Shown here piece after piece: positions 46,239-55,144 of a stretch of 64,000 nt of DNA. A program made the translations under genes and the position numbers. The notes beneath the pieces were generated by a model. The model saw only the letters and a list, made by a program, of their open reading frames with translations, made no database searches and had not been told where the DNA came from. Location: positions 744,001-808,000 of the forward strand of contig CAVTGA010000002.1 of NCBI GenBank assembly GCA_963734185.1. Direction: 5' to 3'. The stretch's first letter is position 1. Each line of letters begins with the position of its first letter. The stretch is from PALSA-894 sp963734185 (lineage in GTDB: Bacteria > Pseudomonadota > Alphaproteobacteria > Rhizobiales > Xanthobacteraceae).

Positions 46239-49200
46239 CTAGGCCAGACTTGCCTCGTACTCGATGGCCAATACGATATCGGTGACACGTTGGAAGTCCA
46301 CGCCGGGGTTGGCGGTTTTGTTGATTTCGAGGGTGAAAGCCTGATCCGGGTTCATGTCGGCAAATGCGTTCAAGGGCGAGGCCGCCAACGGCGGCAGTGC
46401 CGGGTCGGGCTGCAGCGTAGAGATGGCGAAAGCCTTTTGGAAAGTAACCGGGACCGACGTCGGTGGATTCTCCGAGAGAAGCTTGGCCGCGAAGTCGATC
46501 TCGTCCGGAGTGACCACAAAGGCCGCGAAATTCTTGATTTTGCGCGATGTCTCTTGGCGCGGAAGCAGACGCAGTCGGCGCAGGTCGAACACGACGTCCA
46601 CATTCGTGGCGGCTCCGGCGAGAGCTGTAACGGCGGCCGGCTGATATCGTGCCGCGGAAATCAGAAGCCACTTCCGCTCAGTGGTGGGCAGGGCTGCTAG
46701 GTCGGCCTCGTAACGCTCCGGCGCAAATTCGCAGAAGAGATCGAAAGTCAGCAAGACGTCCACCAGGCCATCCAGACCAGACGCATTGGCAGCCTTCGGG
46801 AATCCCAGCTCCCAGAACGTCTCGACACTGCTTCCCTCGAACGTAAGGAGCGTCTCGTTCGGCAGGCCGTAGACTGCCATGTCTTTTTCCAGGCGGAATT
46901 CGCTCAACGGCAGTGACTCGCTCGGTCGAACCAGGACATGCTCGCCCGGTTGCTGCGGCTTTGAGATCGAAACGCCCCGGTTGATCACGCTGCCACGCAG
47001 AGGTTGGGCGAAGTCCGCCTGCTGCACGGTGGCGGAGAGGGCGCGTATCCGGTACGCGGACGTACCGGGGTGCGCCCTGCGGAAGAAAGCCTCTTCCGTA
47101 CGGAAGGTGCACCGGCCGGTCTTCTTCAACTGGCCATACTGCAAGGGGAACTCGCGCGCGAGCGAGAGCGTGCGCCGCACGGGAACGGTCCATTTCATTC
47201 CTTCGATTCGCGTGGCTTCGAGTTCCGCCAGGTCTGCCTGCATCAGGTCGGCGCCGGTCACGCCCTGCAGCCGCGCGGGGAAGTAGTCCATCCGCACGAT
47301 GCGTAAGCTTCGGTCCTGTTCGTATGCCAGCGCCCTCTCTGCCAGCCACGCCATGCGTGCGCCCATTTCGAGGTAGCGCCGCAACAACCGCCGGGACACC
47401 TGCGCGAGTTGAAGCCAGAAATTTTGGTTGAGCATCCGGTCCTGCTCGAATGCCAACAGCGCCTGGGCCAGGTCCACATCCGCCTGCGCGATCTGCTTCA
47501 GGTAACGCGTGATCGTCACGCCGTGCTGCCGCGCCTCCACCGCGGCCTGCGCCGCGGGAAGTGCCTTGTCCATCAGTGTGCGCAAATCGGCGGTGCGCTT
47601 GTTGGCCGCATCCGACATGCCGCTCAGCGTTATGTAGCCCACGGCGGCGAAGATGCCGAATCCTGTCATTACGGATGCCCCCGCGCCCAGACCCAGCATT
47701 CCCTCCCCGACCATCTCCTTGCCCGTCACCTCGGACACAAATGGGGCCTTGACCGCGGATTGCGTGTCGTCGGGGATGTCCTTGACAATGGACTTGATGG
47801 CGGAGATGGCTTCGCCGATCTGCCCGAACAGGCTGTCGGCCTTGGCGATCTCGTCCTTTTTCGCCTGGATGGCCGCCTCGACTGCGACGACCTGTTCCTG
47901 GGCGACCACGACGTCGTGCTGAGCAATCGCCTGCTGATCGTCGGCGATGGCGGACTGAAGCTTCGCCTTCTGCAGGAAGTTGGAGAGCTGCAGGCGGGCC
48001 GTCATCGCCGCCTCGACCCGCTCGGTGTAGTGCAGAAAATCCTGCTGCGCGCCGCGCGCCATCGCCGCCGTTCGGTCAGCCGTGTCCTTGAGCGCGCGGT
48101 ACCTCAGGATGGGCACGATGTTGTCGCGCTCCCCGTAGTAGTTCAAGCCGTGATCGATCTGGTAGATGCCGCGGTAGGCGCGGGCTGTCTGCGAGACGAG
48201 CGCCGGGTTCTCGGTGTGGTGTTGAAAAGGTGAAGGCAGGCCGAAGGGAGGTAACAGCATCCTGAGCCAGGTCGGGCAGATCGGCGGGGTCCTGCCGTGC
48301 AACCAGAGAACGGCCTTATAAAGTTCGCGTGCGCGCGCCATGCTCGTTGGATCGTTCAATCGATAGAGCGCGTCCGCCCATTCGAGTATCGCGTTTGCCT
48401 GTCTCAGGCGGCAGTAGCGCGTTTCGGCCAGATGCGGGATGCGCCGAACCCAGGTGGAGGCGTATTGCGCGGTGGCATTCGCCGGCGTGGTGTCAAAATA
48501 ATCGTCGTAATAGCGGTCTTCCAACTCTATCGGATAGCTCGTGTCGTTCCGGCTGTTTGGACCGCTGAGCCGCGCGGTGTATGGCTTGTCGCCACGCCAG
48601 TACATCTGGAAATCGCTTCCGTACCACGGCCGGTAACCGCCGCTGTCGCTTTCGCGCGCGATGCCGACCTCGAAGCGCGTCGCCTGCCCATAGTGGAAGA
48701 TTGCGTGCTCGTAGTCGCCCAGAGCGAATTCGGCGTCACCTAAACAAACCGGAATCGTGAGGAGTGCGTAGTAGGCAAGACGAAGCCCCATGCGGGTCCG
48801 CGCCCAGTCCGGCTTGTCGGTGTACCCAAAACCGGCGGCGGACAGCTCGGGCATGGGATTCATGAAGCGCGGCAAGTCCTTCATGCCGGTCAACGGATTG
48901 GACTTGCGCTGATTATAGAAGGGGGCCATCGCGAGGCCCTGCAGTACGTTGTCCTGCATTGCGCTCAGGGCAAGGTCGCGTGCGCGCCGATAATTCACCA
49001 GCGCGAGTGCGTACTCTCCCGCGTAGAAATTGGCGTGCCCTACCTGCAGCGTATCCCATACGGCCAGGACGTTCTGGCAAAACTTCCAGTCCTTCACGTT
49101 GGCGATTTGATAGGAGATTTTGCCCCCTGCCATATCGGCCAGTTGCTTGCGCGATTGATCGTTAATATCGACCGGCAGAATGCGGCGGATGTCGAGGTGA

Positions 49201-50669
49201 TTCTCCGCGTAGAAGGGCTCTTGCTGCCGCAGCCACTCGTCATAGTAGAGGAAGAACGGCGCATTGCCCTGCCACTTGTCGGGAATGATCGGCTGGTCGT
49301 GCACGTCGGGATCGACGTGATCCAACTCGGCATCGCATTGGAAGCTGTCGCGGAAGAACCCCTGAAGCGTGGCAATGTTCTCTTGCACCGGACTGGATAG
49401 CGCCGAATCCGGACGCGTCAGGTCGAGGCGATAGCGAAGGCCGAGTTCCTGCGCGGATCGGGGAGCCAGGTCGATGAGGAAGTCCAGATAGGCCCGCGGT
49501 GTGCGCGTCCCCTGCGCCGCGATGGAGCCGGGCGCGATCCCGAACCCGAATCCCTTTCCGGTCGGCGCCGTCAGGATTGCATTGATGATCGGGATGAGGA
49601 CGGTATTTGCGTTACGCGGCGCGTCATCGCGGGTCGTGAACCGTTGATGGAAGCGCGTTTCAAGCTGATCGAGCGCCTGGGCCGCCGTCAGCACATGCGG
49701 GGACACGTATACGATCTTTGTGGCATATTTCGTCCATATCGCCAGCAGGTAGTCGCGGTAGCGCGTCAGATTGCTCTCGTGCGGCGGGAAGAACCTGTCG
49801 AGGTCCCCGGCCTTGTACCGGTCGATGAACTTGTTGATCGCCAAGCCGATGTCGCCGTCGCGGAACGCTTGCGGCTCGATGGCCCAGTCCACTTCGGCCA
49901 AGCTCGCGAAGCTGGCGGCCTTGCTCTGCATCTCCGTAAACGCGGATGCGAGTTCGGAGCTCTGGCGACGTGTCTGCAGACGATGAGCATAAGCCTCGGC
50001 ATATTCCGGATTGTTCAGTTCCCGCAGAGACGGGACTTCTCCGGTGGTCCGCCGCAGGATGCCGGTCGGATCGAGGAACGCCCGTTCCATCTGATCAAGC
50101 ATCGCCTGGCGGGTGAGCATCGGGATATCGGCGATCTGGCCGCCATCGCCGCTTAGCAGCCGCACCACCCCGTTGAGATGGCCGATCCGAGCGTGCTGCA
50201 GATGCTCGCCGAGCGCGGCCCAGATGTTCTTTCCCACCGCCTCTCCGGAAACCGGGACGGCCAAGGCAACCTCGACGTCGGTCCGGTCCAGTGCGATTGG
50301 TTGGCTGGTGAAGAGCGCGCGCCCCTCGGTGGTTTCGACCCGTAGGCTCAGACGGCTGTTCGGAAGGTGCCGCAGCGCCAGCAGGCGTTCGATCGTCTCG
50401 GGGCTGTCGTCGAACTGAATACGGAAGCGTCCGTCCGCATCCGAAACGGCCGTGCCGAGCGGTTTGGCGTAATCAGAATCGCGGTTCGCGATAGCGAGGA
50501 CTCGAACACCGGAGAGCGAGGTTCCGGTACGCGCCTGCATCACTCTGCCGGAGAGGATTACGGTGCCGCTTTCTTCCCGGACATCCCCAGGAGTCGGTTT
50601 GTCGGCAGATTCGATTCTTACCTCGGCGTTGACGTGAAACAACGTGCCGCCTGCCGGGTGAGAAATCAT
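46239..50669 (-). CDS. Large orphan protein resembling Tc-toxin subunit A (TcA) C-terminal region
   Basis: This gene encodes ~1476 residues (1497 if the ATG at 50732 is used; ATG 50669 has GAGG five bases upstream). In the longer numbering, residues ~55-135 form a transthyretin/CnaB-like module (ILSGRVMQARTGTSLSGVRVLA, SDADGRFRIQF). A long alpha-helical middle follows, with a coiled coil (~900-1000) and a glycine-rich hydrophobic hairpin (~1005-1038, GEGMLGLGAGASVMTGFGIF). The C-terminal part has RMDYFPARLQGVTGADLMQADLAELE, VRRTLSLAREFPLQYGQLKKTGRCTF and AYRIRALSATV, matching the TcB-binding end of TcA toxins. There is no signal peptide. No TcB or TcC gene lies nearby. TcA proteins form pentameric pore syringes; activity here is unproven. 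Confidence 0.65.
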   Translation of the reverse strand: MISHPAGGTLFHVNAEVRIESADKPTPGDVREESGTVILSGRVMQARTGTSLSGVRVLAIANRDSDYAKPLGTAVSDADGRFRIQFDDSPETIERLLALRHLPNSRLSLRVETTEGRALFTSQPIALDRTDVEVALAVPVSGEAVGKNIWAALGEHLQHARIGHLNGVVRLLSGDGGQIADIPMLTRQAMLDQMERAFLDPTGILRRTTGEVPSLRELNNPEYAEAYAHRLQTRRQSSELASAFTEMQSKAASFASLAEVDWAIEPQAFRDGDIGLAINKFIDRYKAGDLDRFFPPHESNLTRYRDYLLAIWTKYATKIVYVSPHVLTAAQALDQLETRFHQRFTTRDDAPRNANTVLIPIINAILTAPTGKGFGFGIAPGSIAAQGTRTPRAYLDFLIDLAPRSAQELGLRYRLDLTRPDSALSSPVQENIATLQGFFRDSFQCDAELDHVDPDVHDQPIIPDKWQGNAPFFLYYDEWLRQQEPFYAENHLDIRRILPVDINDQSRKQLADMAGGKISYQIANVKDWKFCQNVLAVWDTLQVGHANFYAGEYALALVNYRRARDLALSAMQDNVLQGLAMAPFYNQRKSNPLTGMKDLPRFMNPMPELSAAGFGYTDKPDWARTRMGLRLAYYALLTIPVCLGDAEFALGDYEHAIFHYGQATRFEVGIARESDSGGYRPWYGSDFQMYWRGDKPYTARLSGPNSRNDTSYPIELEDRYYDDYFDTTPANATAQYASTWVRRIPHLAETRYCRLRQANAILEWADALYRLNDPTSMARARELYKAVLWLHGRTPPICPTWLRMLLPPFGLPSPFQHHTENPALVSQTARAYRGIYQIDHGLNYYGERDNIVPILRYRALKDTADRTAAMARGAQQDFLHYTERVEAAMTARLQLSNFLQKAKLQSAIADDQQAIAQHDVVVAQEQVVAVEAAIQAKKDEIAKADSLFGQIGEAISAIKSIVKDIPDDTQSAVKAPFVSEVTGKEMVGEGMLGLGAGASVMTGFGIFAAVGYITLSGMSDAANKRTADLRTLMDKALPAAQAAVEARQHGVTITRYLKQIAQADVDLAQALLAFEQDRMLNQNFWLQLAQVSRRLLRRYLEMGARMAWLAERALAYEQDRSLRIVRMDYFPARLQGVTGADLMQADLAELEATRIEGMKWTVPVRRTLSLAREFPLQYGQLKKTGRCTFRTEEAFFRRAHPGTSAYRIRALSATVQQADFAQPLRGSVINRGVSISKPQQPGEHVLVRPSESLPLSEFRLEKDMAVYGLPNETLLTFEGSSVETFWELGFPKAANASGLDGLVDVLLTFDLFCEFAPERYEADLAALPTTERKWLLISAARYQPAAVTALAGAATNVDVVFDLRRLRLLPRQETSRKIKNFAAFVVTPDEIDFAAKLLSENPPTSVPVTFQKAFAISTLQPDPALPPLAASPLNAFADMNPDQAFTLEINKTANPGVDFQRVTDIVLAIEYEASLA

Positions 50670-50732
50670 GTTCGCCTCATATGCGTAAGAGCGGGACGAT
50701 TTTGTGTAGTCCAGCCTCAAGATGGATCCCAT

Positions 50733-51210
50733 TTACCGGTGACACGCGGACGCATGCGCCACCGCTTTACAATTCCCGACACCGTTTCAGCCAAACAGCG
50801 CGACTGCCCGTTTCGTCGGTGCCGACCTTGCCCGTCCCTCAAACATAAGTCGTATCTAGCATGAAATGCACGCCAAATAAACGCTAACCAGCAGGACGCC
50901 GGTCTCAGCACGCAAGTAATCTGAAGAGAGGTCTCAAAAGTCAGGTGCTTGCCAGGTCAATAAGGATTTCTTTCCACGAGAGTTTCCGATTTGCAGCCAC
51001 CCGCTGCAGCGAGGCCGGGCGCCTGCGCTGCGAAAACGACTGGCTCAACGATTGGCCCCTGAACGCCGCACTGCGGATACGGCAATTGGAGAAGCGGTCT
51101 TCTGGCCGGCCAAAAAATCTATGTCCGTCTCACTGTGGTTCGGTCGTCTTCAAAGGGCGGCAGTTGGCGCGGAAGACGCCGGCTAGGCTTGGACACCTAA
51201 GACATCCACT
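50733..51210. other. Intergenic region between TcA-like and hydantoinase genes
   Basis: No convincing gene is seen here. The frames present are short or antisense. The left part should hold the promoter of the TcA-like gene, but no clear -35/-10 pair stands out. The right part leads into the tRNA-Ser remnant at 51211. Confidence 0.5.
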
Positions 51211-51252
51211 TGGCGGAGGGGAGTGGGATTCGAACCCACGATACGGTTTCGG
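51211..51252 (-). pseudogene. 3' fragment of a tRNA-Ser-like gene
   Basis: Read on the minus strand this stretch ends with a T arm (GTGGG-TTCGAAT-CCCAC), an acceptor-like strand and GCCA, preceded by GAAACCGTATC, typical of the tRNA-Ser long variable arm. The acceptor strand has eight instead of seven bases before the discriminator. No matching 5' half precedes it. Instead, a 5' half-like sequence lies in the opposite direction at 51285-51301. It is therefore a broken copy and probably marks an old integration or inversion site. Confidence 0.55.
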
Positions 51253-51256
51253 CGGG

Positions 51257-51283
51257 CCGATCCCCAGGTACACCCGGGATCGG
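51257..51283. repeat. Hairpin between inverted tRNA-Ser halves
   Basis: CCGATCCC and GGGATCGG form an eight-base perfect stem with an 11-base loop. It separates the tRNA 3' fragment (minus strand) from the tRNA-Ser 5'-like stretch GGAGAGGTGGCCGAG on the plus strand. Confidence 0.55.
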
Positions 51284-51413
51284 CTGGAGAGGTGGCCGAG
51301 TGAAGCGAGGCCGGAGAGGGCCTTGCCGCGCGCGCGACGCGTGTCACCAACCTTGGGTCGATTGAACTCCGCGCCCCATCTGGGCAGGATCGGTTTTTCG
51401 GCGCGGGTGGCCA

Positions 51414-53456
51414 ATGTCCTGGATGATCGGCGTCGACGTCGGCGGCACCTTCACGGATTTCTTCGCGTTCGACGACTCAACCGACCGCATCGTCCTGCAC
51501 AAGGTGGCTTCGACGCCGGCCAATCCGGCGGCGGCGGTGATCGCCGGCTTGCGCGAGCTTTCGCGCCGCCACGGCATCGACCTTGCCGCCGTCACGCGGC
51601 TGTCCCATGGGACCACGGTCGCCACCAATGCGCTGATCCAGCGGCGCGGCGGCAAGGTCGCGCTGATCGTGACCGAAGGCTTCCGCGACCTGATCGAGAT
51701 CGGCCGGCAGATCCGCCCGCACGTGTTCAGCCTGCAGCAGGACTTCCCCGCGCCGCTGGTGCCGCGTGAGCTGCGCTTCGAGGCTCCCGAGCGCATCACG
51801 GCCGACGGCAGCACGATCCGCACGCTCGAACCCGGCGCCTTGCCCGCCCTGGTCGCGGCGATCGGCGAAGCGAAACCCGATGCCTGCGCGGTGTGCCTGT
51901 TGTTCTCGTTCCTCAACCCCGCCCATGAGGCGATGATCCGCGACGCACTCGGCGCCGCCTATCCGGACATGTACCTGTCGGTCTCTTCGGAGGTACAGCC
52001 GGAATTCCGCGAATACGAGCGGCTCTCGACCACCGTGCTCAACGCCTACCTGCAGCCGGTCATGGACCGCTATCTCGGCGACTTCGCCCAGGGCGTCGCG
52101 CAGGCCGCGCCGAACGCCGCGCTCGGCATCAACCAGTCGTCGGGCGGGCTGATGTCGGTTGCGCGCGCACGCCACGTGCCGATCCGCAGCGCGCTGTCGG
52201 GCCCGGCCGCCGGCGCGGTCGGCGCAATCCACATGGCGCGGCTTTCCGGCGTGCCGGACGTCATCTCGCTCGACATGGGCGGCACCAGCGCCGACGTGGC
52301 GCTGATCCGCAACCACGTCGCGGGCACGACCTTCAACAAATGGATCGAGGGATATCCGGCGCGGCTTGCTTCGCTCGACATCAACGCGGTCGGCGCGGGC
52401 GGCGGCTCGATCGCCTGGTTCGACCGCGACGGACTGATGAAGGTCGGCCCGCACAGCGCCGGCGCGGAGCCGGGCCCGGCCTGCTACGGACGCGGCGGCG
52501 CGCAGGCGACCGTGACCGACGCGAATCTCGTGCTCGGCCGGCTTTCGCCCAAGGGGCTGCTCGGGGGCGGGATGGCGCTCGATGCGAGCCTCGCCCGCGC
52601 CGCGATCGCGCCGCTCGCCGAGCGGCTCGGCTTCGCCGTCGAACCCACCGCGCATGGAATTCTCGGGATCGTGGTCGCCAACATGGTGCGGGCGATCCGC
52701 TCGGTCTCGGTCGAGCGCGGGCACGATCCGCGCGCCTTCACGCTGCTGCCGTTCGGCGGCGCCGGGCCGCTGCACGCGACCGACGTGGCGAAAAGTCTCG
52801 GCATCCGCCGCTGCCTCGTGCCGTTCGCGCCCGGCATCCTATGCGCGCAGGGGCTGATCGTGTCGGACCTGCGCGAAACCTTCGTGCGCACCGCCGTGAC
52901 GCCGCTCGCCGACGGACGCATGGCGGACGTGTCCGCACGTGTCGGCGAGCTCAAGCGGCAGGCGGACGCATGGTTCGCAGCCGAGGGCGTCGAAAGGGCC
53001 AACCGCACGATCGATGTCGTGCTCGACGCCCGCTACGTCGGCCAGAACTTCGAGCTTGCGATCGGCCTCGGCGGCGCCGACCCGTTGCCGGGCGTGGACG
53101 ACATCCAGGCGCGCTTCTTTGCCGAGCACGAACGCGCCTATGGCTTCCACAATCCGACCGACCCGGTCGAGATCGTGAATTTTCGCCTGATCGCGATCGG
53201 GCGCCTGCGCCAGCCAGCCGCGCGTCGCGCCGAGCCGCGCAAGCGCGGCCAGGCGGAAGCCGCGTCGCGGCGCGGGGTCTACTTCGCGGCCGACGCCGCA
53301 GATGACACGCCGGTGTACGATCGCGCCAACTTGATGCCGAGCGACGTGCTGCAGGGCCCTGCCGCGATCGAGCAACTCGACTCCACCACGCTGTTGTTCC
53401 CCGGCGACCGTGCGACGGTCGATCCCTTTCTCAATCTCATTGTCGAGTTGTCATGA
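51414..53456 (+). CDS. hyuA: Hydantoinase/oxoprolinase subunit A (HyuA)
   Basis: The 680-residue protein begins with the actin-like ATPase motif IGVDVGGTFTDFFAFD and SHGTTVATNALIQRRG (N-terminal Hydant_A_N domain). It continues with SGPAAGAVGAIHMARLSG and the second phosphate-binding motif LDMGGTSADVALI. It hydrolyses ATP to open a hydantoin, oxoproline or acetophenone-type substrate, together with HyuB. The first ATG is used; a second in-frame ATG lies three codons later. The gene overlaps hyuB by four bases. Confidence 0.93.
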   Translation: MSWMIGVDVGGTFTDFFAFDDSTDRIVLHKVASTPANPAAAVIAGLRELSRRHGIDLAAVTRLSHGTTVATNALIQRRGGKVALIVTEGFRDLIEIGRQIRPHVFSLQQDFPAPLVPRELRFEAPERITADGSTIRTLEPGALPALVAAIGEAKPDACAVCLLFSFLNPAHEAMIRDALGAAYPDMYLSVSSEVQPEFREYERLSTTVLNAYLQPVMDRYLGDFAQGVAQAAPNAALGINQSSGGLMSVARARHVPIRSALSGPAAGAVGAIHMARLSGVPDVISLDMGGTSADVALIRNHVAGTTFNKWIEGYPARLASLDINAVGAGGGSIAWFDRDGLMKVGPHSAGAEPGPACYGRGGAQATVTDANLVLGRLSPKGLLGGGMALDASLARAAIAPLAERLGFAVEPTAHGILGIVVANMVRAIRSVSVERGHDPRAFTLLPFGGAGPLHATDVAKSLGIRRCLVPFAPGILCAQGLIVSDLRETFVRTAVTPLADGRMADVSARVGELKRQADAWFAAEGVERANRTIDVVLDARYVGQNFELAIGLGGADPLPGVDDIQARFFAEHERAYGFHNPTDPVEIVNFRLIAIGRLRQPAARRAEPRKRGQAEAASRRGVYFAADAADDTPVYDRANLMPSDVLQGPAAIEQLDSTTLLFPGDRATVDPFLNLIVELS

Positions 53457-55144
53457 GCATCGATCCGATCACGCTCGAAATCATGTCGAACGGCCTCAAG
53501 TCCATCGCGGACGAGACCTACATCGCGCTGATGAAGAGCGCCTATTCGACCAACATCAAGGAGCGGCACGACCACTCGACCGCGATCATCGACCCGTGCG
53601 GCCGCCTCGTGGTGCAGGCCGAGAACTCACTCGCGATCCATCTCGGCTCGATGATGGGGCTGATGAACACGCTGCTGGCGAAGCTGCCGCCGTCGGAGCT
53701 GCGCGAAGGCGACATCTTCATCGCCAACGACCCTTACGCGGCGGGCGGCTCGCACCTGCCCGACGTCAACATGGCGATGCCGGTGTTCGCCGGCGGCAAG
53801 CTCGTCTGCTTCATGTGCAGCATCGCGCATCATGCCGATATCGGCGGCATCACGCCGGGCAGCATGGCGGGCGGCACCGAGATCTATCAGGAAGGCACAC
53901 GCATTCCGCTGATCCGGCTGTTCCGGTCGGGGACGCTGCAGCAGGATATCCTCGACCTGCTGCTGCTCAATGCGCGCGTGCCGGAAGAACGGCGCGGCGA
54001 CTATTTCGCGCAGGTCGCGGCCTGCCGCCTCGGCGTGCGCCGCGTGAACGAGATGATCGAGGCGCGCGGCGTGCCGATGCTCGCGGCGGCATTCGACGAG
54101 ATCATCCGCCGCACCGAGGACCGCCTGCGCGAGGCGCTGCGGAGCATCGCGCCCGGCGAATACGTCTTCGAGGACGTGATGGACGATGACGGCTTCGGCA
54201 CCACCGACATCCCGATCAAGCTGCGCATCACCGTCCCGCCGCACGGCAGCAACAGGCGAGTGCTGTTCGATTTCACCGGCTCCGGGCCTCAGGTGAAGGG
54301 CAACATCAACTGCACCATTACGGCGACGCAGGCGGGCGTGCTCTATTCGCTCAAGGCGCTGCTCGATCCCGACGTGCCGAACAATCAAGGCTTGATCGAC
54401 ATCGTGGATATCAACGCGCCGCTCGGCACGCTGGTGAACTCGAAATTTCCGGCGGCGGTCGCGGCGCGCGCCAACACGGCGCAGCGCATCGTCGACGTGG
54501 TGATCGGCGCGCTCGCGCCCGCGATCCCGGAGGCCGCGGTTGGCGCCGCGAACGGCGCCAACACGACCGCAGTGTTTTTCGGCCACGACCCGCGTCATGA
54601 CCGCCACTACGTGTATCTGGAAACGCTCGGCGGCGGCTTCGGCGGCCGCTTTACCAAGGATGGCAAGGACGGCGTGCAGGTGCACATCACCAACACGTCG
54701 AACCTGCCGGTCGAGTCGATCGAGATGGAGTATCCGCTGCTGGTGGAGAGCTACGGCTTCGTCGCCGACTCCGGCGGGCCCGGCAAGCATCGCGGCGGGC
54801 TGGGCCTGCGCCGCGTGGTGCGGCCGGTCGGACACACGATGACGTTCTCCGGCCAGGGCGAGCGGTTCGTGCATCGGCCGTGGGGCCTGTTCGGCGGCGG
54901 CAGCGGCGGCACCGGCAGGTTCGTCAGGCTTTGCGGCAGCGCCGAACTGCCGTTGCCGACCAAACCCGCCAATCTCGAAGTGAAACCCGACGAGGCGATC
55001 GTGGTCGAAACCCCGGGCGCGGGCGGCTACGGACCGCCGGCCGAGCGGGAGCGCGCCGCCGTGGAAAACGACTTCGCGTCGGGCAAGTTCAGCCGCGCCT
55101 ATCTCGCGCGCCACTACGGTTTTGCGCCCGCGGGGAAGAAGTGA
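53453..55144 (+). CDS. hyuB: Hydantoinase B/oxoprolinase subunit (HyuB)
   Basis: The 563-residue protein starts ITLEIMSNGLKSIADETYIALMKSAYSTNIKERHDHS and contains GDIFIANDPYAAGGSHLPDV and the C-terminal GGFGGRFTKDGKDG and VVETPGAGGYGPP blocks, all typical of HyuB. Its ATG overlaps the hyuA stop codon (ATGA) and its stop overlaps the FAD oxidase start (TGATG). The three genes are thus one translational unit. ATP-dependent N-methylhydantoin hydrolysis would yield N-carbamoylsarcosine, but related pairs have other substrates. Confidence 0.93.
   Translation: MSIDPITLEIMSNGLKSIADETYIALMKSAYSTNIKERHDHSTAIIDPCGRLVVQAENSLAIHLGSMMGLMNTLLAKLPPSELREGDIFIANDPYAAGGSHLPDVNMAMPVFAGGKLVCFMCSIAHHADIGGITPGSMAGGTEIYQEGTRIPLIRLFRSGTLQQDILDLLLLNARVPEERRGDYFAQVAACRLGVRRVNEMIEARGVPMLAAAFDEIIRRTEDRLREALRSIAPGEYVFEDVMDDDGFGTTDIPIKLRITVPPHGSNRRVLFDFTGSGPQVKGNINCTITATQAGVLYSLKALLDPDVPNNQGLIDIVDINAPLGTLVNSKFPAAVAARANTAQRIVDVVIGALAPAIPEAAVGAANGANTTAVFFGHDPRHDRHYVYLETLGGGFGGRFTKDGKDGVQVHITNTSNLPVESIEMEYPLLVESYGFVADSGGPGKHRGGLGLRRVVRPVGHTMTFSGQGERFVHRPWGLFGGGSGGTGRFVRLCGSAELPLPTKPANLEVKPDEAIVVETPGAGGYGPPAERERAAVENDFASGKFSRAYLARHYGFAPAGKK

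Noticed and set aside
51211..51310. An intact tRNA-Ser or a permuted two-piece tmRNA gene
   Set aside because: The halves lie on opposite strands, so they cannot be one transcript as in a permuted tmRNA. The acceptor strand also has an extra base.
50945..51769. 274-residue plus-strand frame crossing the tRNA-Ser remnant
   Set aside because: Its GEWDSNPRYGF-like text is the usual artefact of translating the reverse of a tRNA-Ser end. It continues into the wrong frame of hyuA.
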